A DNA stretch of 64,000 nt from Cryptosporangium phraense (GTDB lineage: Bacteria; Actinomycetota; Actinomycetes; Mycobacteriales; Cryptosporangiaceae), in the NCBI RefSeq assembly GCF_006912135.1, contig NZ_VIRS01000010.1:124001-188000 (forward strand), in the 5' to 3' direction. The number at the start of each line of letters is the position of its first letter. The stretch's first letter is position 1. Shown one piece after another: positions 24,181-31,671 of the stretch. The translations under genes were made by a program, and so were the position numbers. The notes beneath the pieces were generated by a model that saw nothing but the letters and a program-made list of their open reading frames with translations, did no database searches and was not told the DNA's origin.

Positions 24181-24960
24181 TTACAGGACCCGGCTCAGGA
24201 ATTCCCGGGTGCGGGGATGACGGGGGGCGTCGAGCACCTCGGCCGGTGGGCCCTGCTCGACGATCCGTCCGTGGTCGAGCAGGACGACGACGTCGGCGAC
24301 CTCGCGGGCGAACCCGATCTCGTGGGTGACGACGATCATCGTGGTGCCGGTCGCGGCGAGGTCCTTGATCACCGCGAGCACCTCGCCGACCAGCTCCGGG
24401 TCGAGCGCCGACGTCGGTTCGTCGAACAGCAGGACGCCCGGCCGCAGGGCCAGCGCCCGGGCGATCGCGACCCGCTGCTGCTGCCCGCCGGAGAGTTGGC
24501 GCGGGTAGGCGTCGGCCTTGTCGGAGAGGCCGACCCGGGCCAGCAGGTCGCGGGCCAGCGCGTCCGCCTCGGTCTTGGACAGCGCGCCGGTCGCGACCGG
24601 CGCGGAGGCGACGTTGTGCCGGACGGTCAGGTTCGGGAACAGGTTGAAGTTCTGGAACACGAACCCGATCCGGCGGCGCTGCCGCCGGATCTCCCTCTCC
24701 GGCAGCTCGCGCAGGCGGTCCCGGTGCCGGCCGTCGGGAATGCGGCGGACGCCGATCAGCTCGCCGTTCAGGCTGACGTGACCGACGTCGAGTTTCTCCA
24801 GGTGGTTGATCGCCCGGAGCAACGTGGACTTGCCCGACCCCGACGGCCCGAGGATGACCGCGACCTGACCGGGCTCGACGGTCAGATCGACGCCGTCGAG
24901 GACGTGGTGGGTGCCGTACCACTTGTGGGCGTCGACGATCTCGACACCGGCCGCGGTCAT
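24181..24960 (-). CDS. Amino-acid-type ABC ATP-binding protein
   Basis: This 259-aa ATPase belongs to the polar-amino-acid (GlnQ/HisP) family. Motifs: Walker A GPSGSGKST, Q-loop VFQNFNLFPNLT, signature LSGGQQQRVAIARALA, Walker B VLLFDEPTSALDPE and H-loop VVTHEIGFAREVADVV. An insert of about 20 basic residues (RRIPDGRHRDRLRELPEREIRRQRRR) before the Q-loop is typical of this subgroup. Its ATG overlaps the permease stop by 4 nt. Confidence 0.93.
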   Translation of the reverse strand: MTAAGVEIVDAHKWYGTHHVLDGVDLTVEPGQVAVILGPSGSGKSTLLRAINHLEKLDVGHVSLNGELIGVRRIPDGRHRDRLRELPEREIRRQRRRIGFVFQNFNLFPNLTVRHNVASAPVATGALSKTEADALARDLLARVGLSDKADAYPRQLSGGQQQRVAIARALALRPGVLLFDEPTSALDPELVGEVLAVIKDLAATGTTMIVVTHEIGFAREVADVVVLLDHGRIVEQGPPAEVLDAPRHPRTREFLSRVL

Positions 24961-25847
24961 CGGGTGGCCCCGCGGGCGTAGAACCGCTCGACGTAGTACT
25001 GCACGATCGAGATGAGGCTGATCAGGATCAGGTACCAGACGGTCGCGACCATCAGCAGCGGGACGATGTCGCCGGGGTAGGTGCTGCCCAGCGACTCGAC
25101 CGAGCCGAACAGGTCGAGCAGCGACACGTAGTAGACCAGCGACGTGCCCTTGACCAGCCCGATCAGCAGGTTCACGTAGGGCGGGACGATCGCGCGCAGG
25201 GCCTGCGGGAACACGATGCGCCGGAACTGGTAGTGGCGTGGGAGCCCGAGCGCCGACGCGGCCTCGTGCTGGCCCTGGTCGACCGAGAGGAAGCCGCCGC
25301 GGACCACCTCGGCGGCGAACGCGGACTCGTTCAGGCTGATGCCGACGATCGCGATCACGATGTCGGTGGCCAGTCGCTGCCCGTCGAAGCTGACCAGGGC
25401 CGGTCCGAACGGGACGCCGAGGCTGAGCGTCCGGTAGAGCGCGCCGACGTTGTAGAGGAGCAGCAGCAGCACGATCAGCGGGATCGAGCGGAACAGCCAG
25501 ATGTAGGCCCAGCTCACGGCCTTGAGCACGGGGTTGCCCGACAGCCGCATCAGCGCCAGCACGATGCCGAAGGCCAGCGCGATCACCGCGCTCCAGGCCG
25601 AGACCTCGAGCGTGATCACCAGCCCGTCGAGGATGACCGGCCGGAAGAACCAGTAGCCGAAGCGGTCCCACTGGAAGAACTCGTTGGTGGCCAGCCCGTG
25701 CAGCACCTGCGCGACCACGACCAGCACGATCGCGGTGAGGACCCACCGGCCCGGCCGCCGGTACGGCAGCACGCGCTGCGCGGCCGGTGGCCGGGGATCG
25801 GCGGCGGCGGACGGATCGGCCACCGATGTGGACAGTATTTCGGGCAT
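24957..25847 (-). CDS. Amino-acid-type ABC permease
   Basis: The 296-aa permease has the HisM/GlnP arrangement: a first helix, then 'DGLVITLEVSAWSAVIALAFGIVLALMRLS', the family segment WLFRSIPLIVLLLLLYN, and the EAA loop 'GQHEAASALGLPRHYQFRRIVFPQALR'. An extended basic N-terminus of about 30 residues precedes helix 1. A good promoter lies 30-60 nt upstream. It is the first gene of the operon with the ATPase and binding protein. Confidence 0.92.
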   Translation of the reverse strand: MPEILSTSVADPSAAADPRPPAAQRVLPYRRPGRWVLTAIVLVVVAQVLHGLATNEFFQWDRFGYWFFRPVILDGLVITLEVSAWSAVIALAFGIVLALMRLSGNPVLKAVSWAYIWLFRSIPLIVLLLLLYNVGALYRTLSLGVPFGPALVSFDGQRLATDIVIAIVGISLNESAFAAEVVRGGFLSVDQGQHEAASALGLPRHYQFRRIVFPQALRAIVPPYVNLLIGLVKGTSLVYYVSLLDLFGSVESLGSTYPGDIVPLLMVATVWYLILISLISIVQYYVERFYARGATR

Positions 25848-25880
25848 GGCGCCTGCTCTCCGGGCGTCGACTGAGGATTA

Positions 25881-25910
25881 GTCATAGCCAGGAGAGGTGA
25901 TACCTGTCAA
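25881..25910 (-). promoter_or_regulatory. Sigma-70-like promoter of the amino-acid-type ABC operon
   Basis: On the leftward strand TTGACA (25910-25905) and TATGAC (25886-25881) are separated by 18 nt, close to the housekeeping consensus and very AT-rich for this genome. It sits 33 nt upstream of the permease start, between it and the gap stop, and so separates the operon from gap. Confidence 0.65.
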
Positions 25911-25930
25911 TACCTACCGGATAACTAGGG

Positions 25931-26926
25931 TTAGTGTGCCAGTAGTTCCAGTGTGTCGATGACGCGGTTGGAGAAGCCCCACTCGTTGTCGTACCAGGCG
26001 ACGACCTTGACGTGCCGTCCGTCCACCCGGGTGAGCGCGGAGTCGAAGATCGACGACGCCGGGTTGCCGGTGATGTCGGAGGAGACCAGCGCGTCCTCGG
26101 AGTACTCGAGGATCCCGGCGAGCGGGCCGGCCGCTGCGTTCCGATACGCCGCCAGCACCTCGTCGCGCGTGACGTCGGCGCGGACCACCGTGTTCAGCTC
26201 GACGATCGACCCGACCGGTACCGGCACCCGGATCGAGTCGCCGGACAGCTTGCCGTCCAGGCCCGGCAGCACGAGCCCGATCGCCTTCGCGGCTCCGGTC
26301 GTCGTCGGCACGATGTTGATCCCGGCCGCGCGGGCCCGGCGCGGGTCGCGGTGCGGGCCGTCCTGCAGGTTCTGCTCCTGTGTGTACGCGTGCACGGTGG
26401 TCATGAATCCGTGCTCGATACCGGCCAGGTCGTCGAGGACCTTGGCCAGCGGGGCGAGCGCGTTCGTCGTGCAGGAGGCGTTCGAGATGATCGTGTGCGC
26501 GGTCGGGTCGTACGCGTCGGTGTTCACGCCGTAGGCCAGCGTCACGTCGGCGCCGTCGGAGGGGGCGCCGACCAGCACGCGCCTGGCTCCGGCGTCCAGG
26601 TGGGCGCGGGCCGCCTTCGCGGACGTGAACCGGCCGGTGGCCTCGAGGACCACGTCGACCTGTAGGTCCTTCCAGGGGAGAAGGGCCGGGTCGCGCTCGG
26701 CCAGGACCGTGATGCGGCGGCCGTCGACGACGAGGGCGTCGCCCTCGGCCTCGACCGGCCGGCCCAGCCGGCCCGCGGTCGAGTCGAAGGCGAGCAGCCG
26801 CGCCAGCGCGGCCGGTTCGGTCAGATCGTTCACGGCGACGACGTCGAGCTTGCTGTCGCGCTCCAGCAGGGCGCGGAGGACGTTGCGGCCGATCCGCCCG
26901 AATCCGTTGATCGCGATTTTCGTCAT
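25931..26926 (-). CDS. gap: Glyceraldehyde-3-phosphate dehydrogenase, type I
   Basis: This 331-aa glycolytic enzyme oxidises glyceraldehyde-3-phosphate with NAD and phosphate. The nucleotide fold starts INGFGRIGRNVLRALLE, the specificity residue region is VVAVNDLTEP, and the catalytic Cys152 lies in SNASCTTN. Instead of the common NCLAP, the next residues are ALAPLAKVL. The C-terminal YDNEWGFSNRVIDTLELL is typical of the family. ATG at 26926 places the nucleotide fold at the N-terminus. No other glycolytic gene is adjacent. Confidence 0.95.
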   Translation of the reverse strand: MTKIAINGFGRIGRNVLRALLERDSKLDVVAVNDLTEPAALARLLAFDSTAGRLGRPVEAEGDALVVDGRRITVLAERDPALLPWKDLQVDVVLEATGRFTSAKAARAHLDAGARRVLVGAPSDGADVTLAYGVNTDAYDPTAHTIISNASCTTNALAPLAKVLDDLAGIEHGFMTTVHAYTQEQNLQDGPHRDPRRARAAGINIVPTTTGAAKAIGLVLPGLDGKLSGDSIRVPVPVGSIVELNTVVRADVTRDEVLAAYRNAAAGPLAGILEYSEDALVSSDITGNPASSIFDSALTRVDGRHVKVVAWYDNEWGFSNRVIDTLELLAH

Positions 26927-27417
26927 GGCACCAGCGTCGGTGGTTCGGGGTTCGCCCGGCAGTGGCGAGAGCGCCACGGTTCGAAAGGATCTCGCCTGGG
27001 GTCTGTTCCGTGACTCGGTGACCGGCGCGGTGGGATGCGGATACGGCTCGTGGGAGCCGCGCCTGAGCGGCGGCGGCACCCGCCGCTGGGCCCGGGGGCT
27101 CCACGTGTCCGGGGCGTTCAGATCGCTGCGGTCGCGGGTGAGGCGCCCCGGGAACGCCCTGAGCGGGTGGTCGCGGAGGAGGCTCGTGGGCCTCTGTCGA
27201 CGGACCGCGCTGCGGCGCCGCGGACTCGCGGCGACGGTTCCGGAGCGCTCTGACCAGGTAGCGCGGCCAGCGCCGCACGAACCCGGTGCGGCGAGGTCAT
27301 CGAGCATCTCGATCACCAGCGTCCACGTCGGCCGGTGACCTTCCGCGTCCGGAACAACCGGCCCCGCCACCGGACCGCACCGGGCGCTCGGCGGCGGTTC
27401 CGGCCGGCGGGCGGGGG
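26927..27417. other. 491-nt gap without a convincing gene
   Basis: Short open frames exist on both strands but none has a domain, a good start or the codon pattern of its neighbours. The stretch holds several hairpins: GTGGCG-AGAG-CGCCAC at 26962-26977 and AGCGGCGG-N6-CCGCCGCT at 27066-27087. The part near gap should contain its promoter and leader. On the leftward strand a frame near 27300-27370 (PTWTLVIEMLDDLAAPGS) looks protein-like and could be a gene fragment. Confidence 0.4.
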
Positions 27418-28368
27418 CTACGTCTTGAAGGTGCGGCGGTATTCGCTGGGGGTGGTGCCGAGGATCTGGCGGAAGTGCAGGCGGAGGTTGGTGCCGGTTC
27501 CGAGGCCGACGTCGGCGGCGATCTGCTCGATGCCCCGCTCCGAGCGTTCGAGCAGCTCACGAGCGAGATCGACGCGAGCGCGCAGCACCCACTGCATCGG
27601 CGTGTACCCGGTCTCCTCGAGGAACCGGCGGGAGAACGTGCGAGCCGACACCTTCGCGTTCGCGGCCAGCCGATCCAGCGTGAGGTCGTCACCCAGGTGG
27701 TGCAGCGCCCACTCGCGGGTCGCCGCGAACTGCTCCCCGCGCGCCTGGGGCACCGACCGCGGCACGTACTGGGCCTGGCCACCGCTGCGGTAGGGCGCCG
27801 CGACCAGCCGCCGGGCCGTGTGGTTGGACGCGGCGACCCCGAGGTCGCTGCGCAGCACGTGCAGGCACAGGTCGATCCCGGAAGCGGCTCCGGCCGACGT
27901 CAGCACGGTCTTCTCGTCGACGAACAGCACGTTCTCGTCGACTTTGATCCGTGGGTACTTCGTGGCCAGCGCCCGGGTGTAGTGCCAGTGGGTCGTCGCG
28001 CGCCTACCGTCGAGCAGGCCGGTCGCGGCGAGCGCGAACGCGCCGGTGGAGATCGCGGCCAGCCGGGCCCCGCGGTCGTGGGCCGCCCGGAGCGCGTCGA
28101 GCACGGAAGCCGGCGGGACCTCCTGGTCGGGCCGCCGGTAACCGGGGACGAAGACGATGTCGGCCCAGGTCAGCGCCTCCAGGCCGTGGGCCACGTGGTA
28201 CGAGAGCCCGTCGCCGCCGGTGATTGGCCCCGGCCGGACGCCGCAGACCCGGACCTCGTACGGCATGCTCGGCCGGGTCGAGAACACCTGCGCCGGGATG
28301 CCGACGTCGAGCGGCTTCGCGCCGTCGAGCACGAGCACCGCGACCCGGCGGTGGCGAGAGGCGGACAC
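27418..28368 (-). CDS. GlxA-type transcriptional regulator (DJ-1/PfpI + AraC)
   Basis: This 316-aa regulator joins a DJ-1/PfpI-like domain (about 5-185) to an AraC double helix-turn-helix (about 215-312, ending TNLRLHFRQILGTTPSEYRRTF). Where many relatives have a cysteine in the nucleophile elbow (x-C-T-G-A-F), this one reads ISTGAFALAATGLLDGRRATTHW, so it is likely to be a sensor and not an enzyme. GTG start. It follows the antiporter by 32 nt on the same strand. Confidence 0.87.
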   Translation of the reverse strand: MSASRHRRVAVLVLDGAKPLDVGIPAQVFSTRPSMPYEVRVCGVRPGPITGGDGLSYHVAHGLEALTWADIVFVPGYRRPDQEVPPASVLDALRAAHDRGARLAAISTGAFALAATGLLDGRRATTHWHYTRALATKYPRIKVDENVLFVDEKTVLTSAGAASGIDLCLHVLRSDLGVAASNHTARRLVAAPYRSGGQAQYVPRSVPQARGEQFAATREWALHHLGDDLTLDRLAANAKVSARTFSRRFLEETGYTPMQWVLRARVDLARELLERSERGIEQIAADVGLGTGTNLRLHFRQILGTTPSEYRRTFKT

Positions 28369-28400
28369 CAGCCCACCCTACGAGCGCCCTCGCCCGACGC

Positions 28401-29981
28401 TCAGGACGGGCGGCGGCGGCTGACGTGCGACTTCTCGACGTCCAGGTCGGCCTGGATCTGACGCAGGACGTCGTCGTCGATCTCGTTCTCGTCGCGGAGC
28501 CGGACGATCATCGCGTGCTTCTCGGCCACCAGCGCCAGCCGCAGGTCGACGTACTGGGCCTGGGCGTCCGAGGCGGAGCGGTCGTCGGCGTCGTCGGTCT
28601 GGCCGGCCCGCAGGGCCCGCAGGTGGCGGTCGTATTCCGTGCGGACCTCGTCGACGACCGCATCCGACGTGTGCAGACGGGCCACCACCTGCGGAAACGC
28701 ATCCAAGGCGGCCTGTACCGCGGCGATCTCGGCCCGGCGGAGCTCGCCGGCGCCGTCCGGGGTCAGCCCCGACCAGCGGACGACGCCGGGCAGCAGCGGC
28801 GCCTGCACGAGCAGCGTCACCGCGATCACCCCGGCGGTGGCGAACACGATCAGATCCCGGTCGGGGAACGGCGAGCCGTTGGTGAGCGTCTCCGGGACGG
28901 CCAGCGCCGCGGCCAGCGACACCGCGCCCCGGAAGCCGGCGGCGGCCAGGACGGTCCGCGGGCGGGCGGTCATCCGCAGCCGGCGCTGCTTCGGCCGGTG
29001 GTCGAGCAGCCGGATCACGTACGGGCTGGTGAAGAAGAACGCGAACCGGGCCAGCACCACGGCCGCCGACACGGCCAGCACCGCGATCAGCCCCCGGGCC
29101 AGCCCGGTGCTGGTCAGGCCGCTCACCGCGCCGTGGATCTCGATGCCGATCAGCACGAACAGCGCACCGTTGAGCAGCGAGGTCACGAACGTCATCACGG
29201 TGTGCACGTGCTCCCGGGCGTCGGCCGGGAACGAGCGGGGAGAGACCTGGCTGACCCACAGGCCACTGACGACGACGGCCAGCACGCCGGAGGCGTGCAC
29301 CTGCTCGGCCAGCAGGTACGCCCCCAGGGGCGTGACGAGGGCCAGCAGGTTGTGCTGGGCCGGATCGCGCAGACGGCGGCGGACCAGCAGGCTGACCCAG
29401 GTCACCAGCGCACCGACGGCGATGCCGCCGCCGTAGGCGAGGCCGAACATCTCGCCGAGCCGGGGGACGCTGAAGTGCTCCTCGCCGACCGTCACCGCGA
29501 CCGCGAGCGCGTAGATGACCAGCGCGGTGCCGTCGTTGACCAGGCTCTCGGCCCGCATCATCGTCGCAACCCGCCGGGGCAGCCCGCGGCCGAGGACGCC
29601 GACCGCGGTCGCGTCGGTCGGGGCGACGGCGGCGCCGAGCACCCAGGCCGGGCCCCAGGGCACGCCGAACAGGTGGGCGGTCACCGCGACCAGGGCCGCG
29701 GTCGCGGCGACCAGCACCGTGCTGGTCAGCACGATGATCCGCTGGTTGACCCGGATCTCGCGGAGCGAGGAGGTGAACGCCTCCCAGTACAGCAGCACCG
29801 GCAGGAACAGCAGCAGGACGACGTCCGGCGGCAGCTCGATCTCGCGCAGCGGAGGCAGGAAACCGAGCAGCACCCCGCCGACGAGCAGCACGGCGGGCGG
29901 GGCCACCCGGATCCGGCGGGCCACGTAGTTGCAGACCAGGATCGCCAGGCCGACCGCGACGAGAAGCTCCAGGGCAGTCAT
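28401..29981 (-). CDS. Na+/H+ antiporter, CPA1 family
   Basis: The 526-aa protein has about twelve membrane helices (1-410) and a charged cytoplasmic tail. The CPA1 ion-binding motif is visible as ESLVNDGTALV, with the earlier 'AVAPTDATAVGVLGRGLP' on the unwound helix. It should exchange Na+ or K+ for protons and regulate cytoplasmic pH. It starts only 19 nt after the allophanate hydrolase stop and may be co-transcribed with the guanidine/urea operon, whose activity releases ammonia. Confidence 0.9.
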   Translation of the reverse strand: MTALELLVAVGLAILVCNYVARRIRVAPPAVLLVGGVLLGFLPPLREIELPPDVVLLLFLPVLLYWEAFTSSLREIRVNQRIIVLTSTVLVAATAALVAVTAHLFGVPWGPAWVLGAAVAPTDATAVGVLGRGLPRRVATMMRAESLVNDGTALVIYALAVAVTVGEEHFSVPRLGEMFGLAYGGGIAVGALVTWVSLLVRRRLRDPAQHNLLALVTPLGAYLLAEQVHASGVLAVVVSGLWVSQVSPRSFPADAREHVHTVMTFVTSLLNGALFVLIGIEIHGAVSGLTSTGLARGLIAVLAVSAAVVLARFAFFFTSPYVIRLLDHRPKQRRLRMTARPRTVLAAAGFRGAVSLAAALAVPETLTNGSPFPDRDLIVFATAGVIAVTLLVQAPLLPGVVRWSGLTPDGAGELRRAEIAAVQAALDAFPQVVARLHTSDAVVDEVRTEYDRHLRALRAGQTDDADDRSASDAQAQYVDLRLALVAEKHAMIVRLRDENEIDDDVLRQIQADLDVEKSHVSRRRPS

Positions 29982-30000
29982 CAGGTCGGGAGGCTACCGG

Positions 30001-31671
30001 TCAGCCGGGGGAGAGCGCCGGGTCGACCGTCCTCGCGGCCAGAGCGGACGGCCAGGACCCGTGCGCGGTGATGTCCTCGGCGGTCTCCGTCGCGATCGCC
30101 TCGGTGAGGAAGCCGCGGACGGTCCGGCCGTCGGCCAGCGTCACCGTGCCGATCGTCATCGGCCGGGGGAGCCCGGCGACGAACGCGCCGAAGCCGGACG
30201 CCGAGAGCCGCCAGACCTCGCCGGCGATCGACGCGCCACCGGCCGCGCGGAGCAGGCCGGGCTTCGGGGGGACCGTGTCCAGCGCGTAGAGCCGGTAGTC
30301 GGGGGTGGTCTCGGCCCGGCCGACGCACGAGCCGCCGGCCGCGACCAGCTCGTGGTTCAGCGGATGACCCGACAGGTGGGCGCCCACGACGAACAGCTCC
30401 ACCGGCGGGTCGGCCAGCAGCTGCGCGAGCGACGCCAGCGTGCGGTCGCTGAACGCCGGTCCGGTGAGCATGACGCCGAACGGCAGCCCGTCTACCACGC
30501 CGGCCGGGACGGCCAGCGAGGCCAGGTCCAGCAGGTTCGCGAAGTTCGTGTAGCGGCCCATCCGGGCGTTCGCGCCGACCGGGTCCTCGGCGACCTGGGC
30601 CAGCGTCGGGTGCCAGGTCGTGGTCGGGGTCAGCAGCGCGGTGGTGCCGGCCAGGGCGGCCCGGCCGGCCGCGCCCAGTTCGTCCAGGCGCTGCTGGTCG
30701 CGGAAGACGTCGGCGGCGGTGAAGCGGGTGCCGCCGAGGATGATGCCGGCGACGGTCGGGTCGAGGTCGGTGCCGATGAGGTGTTGGTGGGCGGTGATGT
30801 GGTCGCCGACTCCGGCGGTCCGTTCGGCGACGAACGCGCCCTCGTAGAGCAGCGCGGCCGCCCGCAGGAGCGGGGTGACGTCCACCTCGACGATCTCGAC
30901 GCCGGCGGCCCGGAACCGGCCGACGACGTCCGCGAACGCCGAGGCCCACCCGTCGGCCAGCCCCTCGAGATGCTCGGCGGTCGGGATCGCGAGCCGATGA
31001 ACTCCCTCGACGGACGACGGCGGGGAGTCCGGGCGGGCCAGCGGGTCCAGGCCGTCCGGGCCGCTGAGCAGCTCGATCGTCCGCCGGGCCAGGCGCAGGT
31101 CCCGGGCGAACACCGTGACGCAGTCCAGGCTCCGGCAGGCCGGGACGACCCCGGTCGTCGGGATCAGGCCCTTCGTGGGCTTCACGCCGACCAGCCCGTT
31201 CAGCGCGGCCGGCACCCGGCCGCTGCCCGCGGTGTCGGTGCCCAGCGCCAGGTCGACCAGCCCCAGTGCGACGGCCACCGCCGACCCCGAGCTCGATCCG
31301 CCGGAGATCCGGGAGGCGTCGAACGCGTTGCGCACCGCCCCGTACGGGCTGCGGGTGCCGACCAGACCGGTCGCGAACTGGTCGAGGTTCGTCACGCCGA
31401 GGATCAGCGCCCCGGCCGCCCGCAGCCGCGCGACCGCGGTCGCGTCCACCGCCGGGGTGTAGGCGTAGGACGGCGCGGCCGCGGTGGTCGGCAGCCCGGC
31501 GACGTCGATGTTGCCCTTGACCGCGGCGAGCAACCCGGCCAGCGGCAGCGACGGATCGATCGTCGCCGCCTCGGCCAGCACCTCGTCCAGCGGACGCAGC
31601 GCGATCCACACCTCCGGACGATCGACCTCGGCGATCCGCGCGTACGCGGCCCGGACTCGATCGCCGATCAC
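30001..31671 (-). CDS. atzF: Allophanate hydrolase
   Basis: This 556-aa amidase-signature enzyme splits allophanate into two ammonia and two CO2. The triad is Lys52 (AAVKGN), cis-Ser127 (SGGSSSGSA) and Ser150 (GTDTAGSGRVPAA). After residue 420 or so comes the C-terminal domain of AtzF/DUR1 proteins (PPVELFVVGAHLSGHPLNHEL, then DYRLYALDTVPPKPGL and 'GEVWRLS'). Its GTG overlaps the carboxylase stop by 4 nt. It is the last enzyme of the four-gene carboxylase operon. Confidence 0.94.
   Translation of the reverse strand: MIGDRVRAAYARIAEVDRPEVWIALRPLDEVLAEAATIDPSLPLAGLLAAVKGNIDVAGLPTTAAAPSYAYTPAVDATAVARLRAAGALILGVTNLDQFATGLVGTRSPYGAVRNAFDASRISGGSSSGSAVAVALGLVDLALGTDTAGSGRVPAALNGLVGVKPTKGLIPTTGVVPACRSLDCVTVFARDLRLARRTIELLSGPDGLDPLARPDSPPSSVEGVHRLAIPTAEHLEGLADGWASAFADVVGRFRAAGVEIVEVDVTPLLRAAALLYEGAFVAERTAGVGDHITAHQHLIGTDLDPTVAGIILGGTRFTAADVFRDQQRLDELGAAGRAALAGTTALLTPTTTWHPTLAQVAEDPVGANARMGRYTNFANLLDLASLAVPAGVVDGLPFGVMLTGPAFSDRTLASLAQLLADPPVELFVVGAHLSGHPLNHELVAAGGSCVGRAETTPDYRLYALDTVPPKPGLLRAAGGASIAGEVWRLSASGFGAFVAGLPRPMTIGTVTLADGRTVRGFLTEAIATETAEDITAHGSWPSALAARTVDPALSPG

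Noticed and set aside
25616-25885. A cysteine-containing leader peptide for the ABC operon
   Set aside because: An alternative frame starts ahead of the permease and contains cysteines, but it runs far into the permease gene and lacks a nearby stop, so it does not look like an attenuator peptide.
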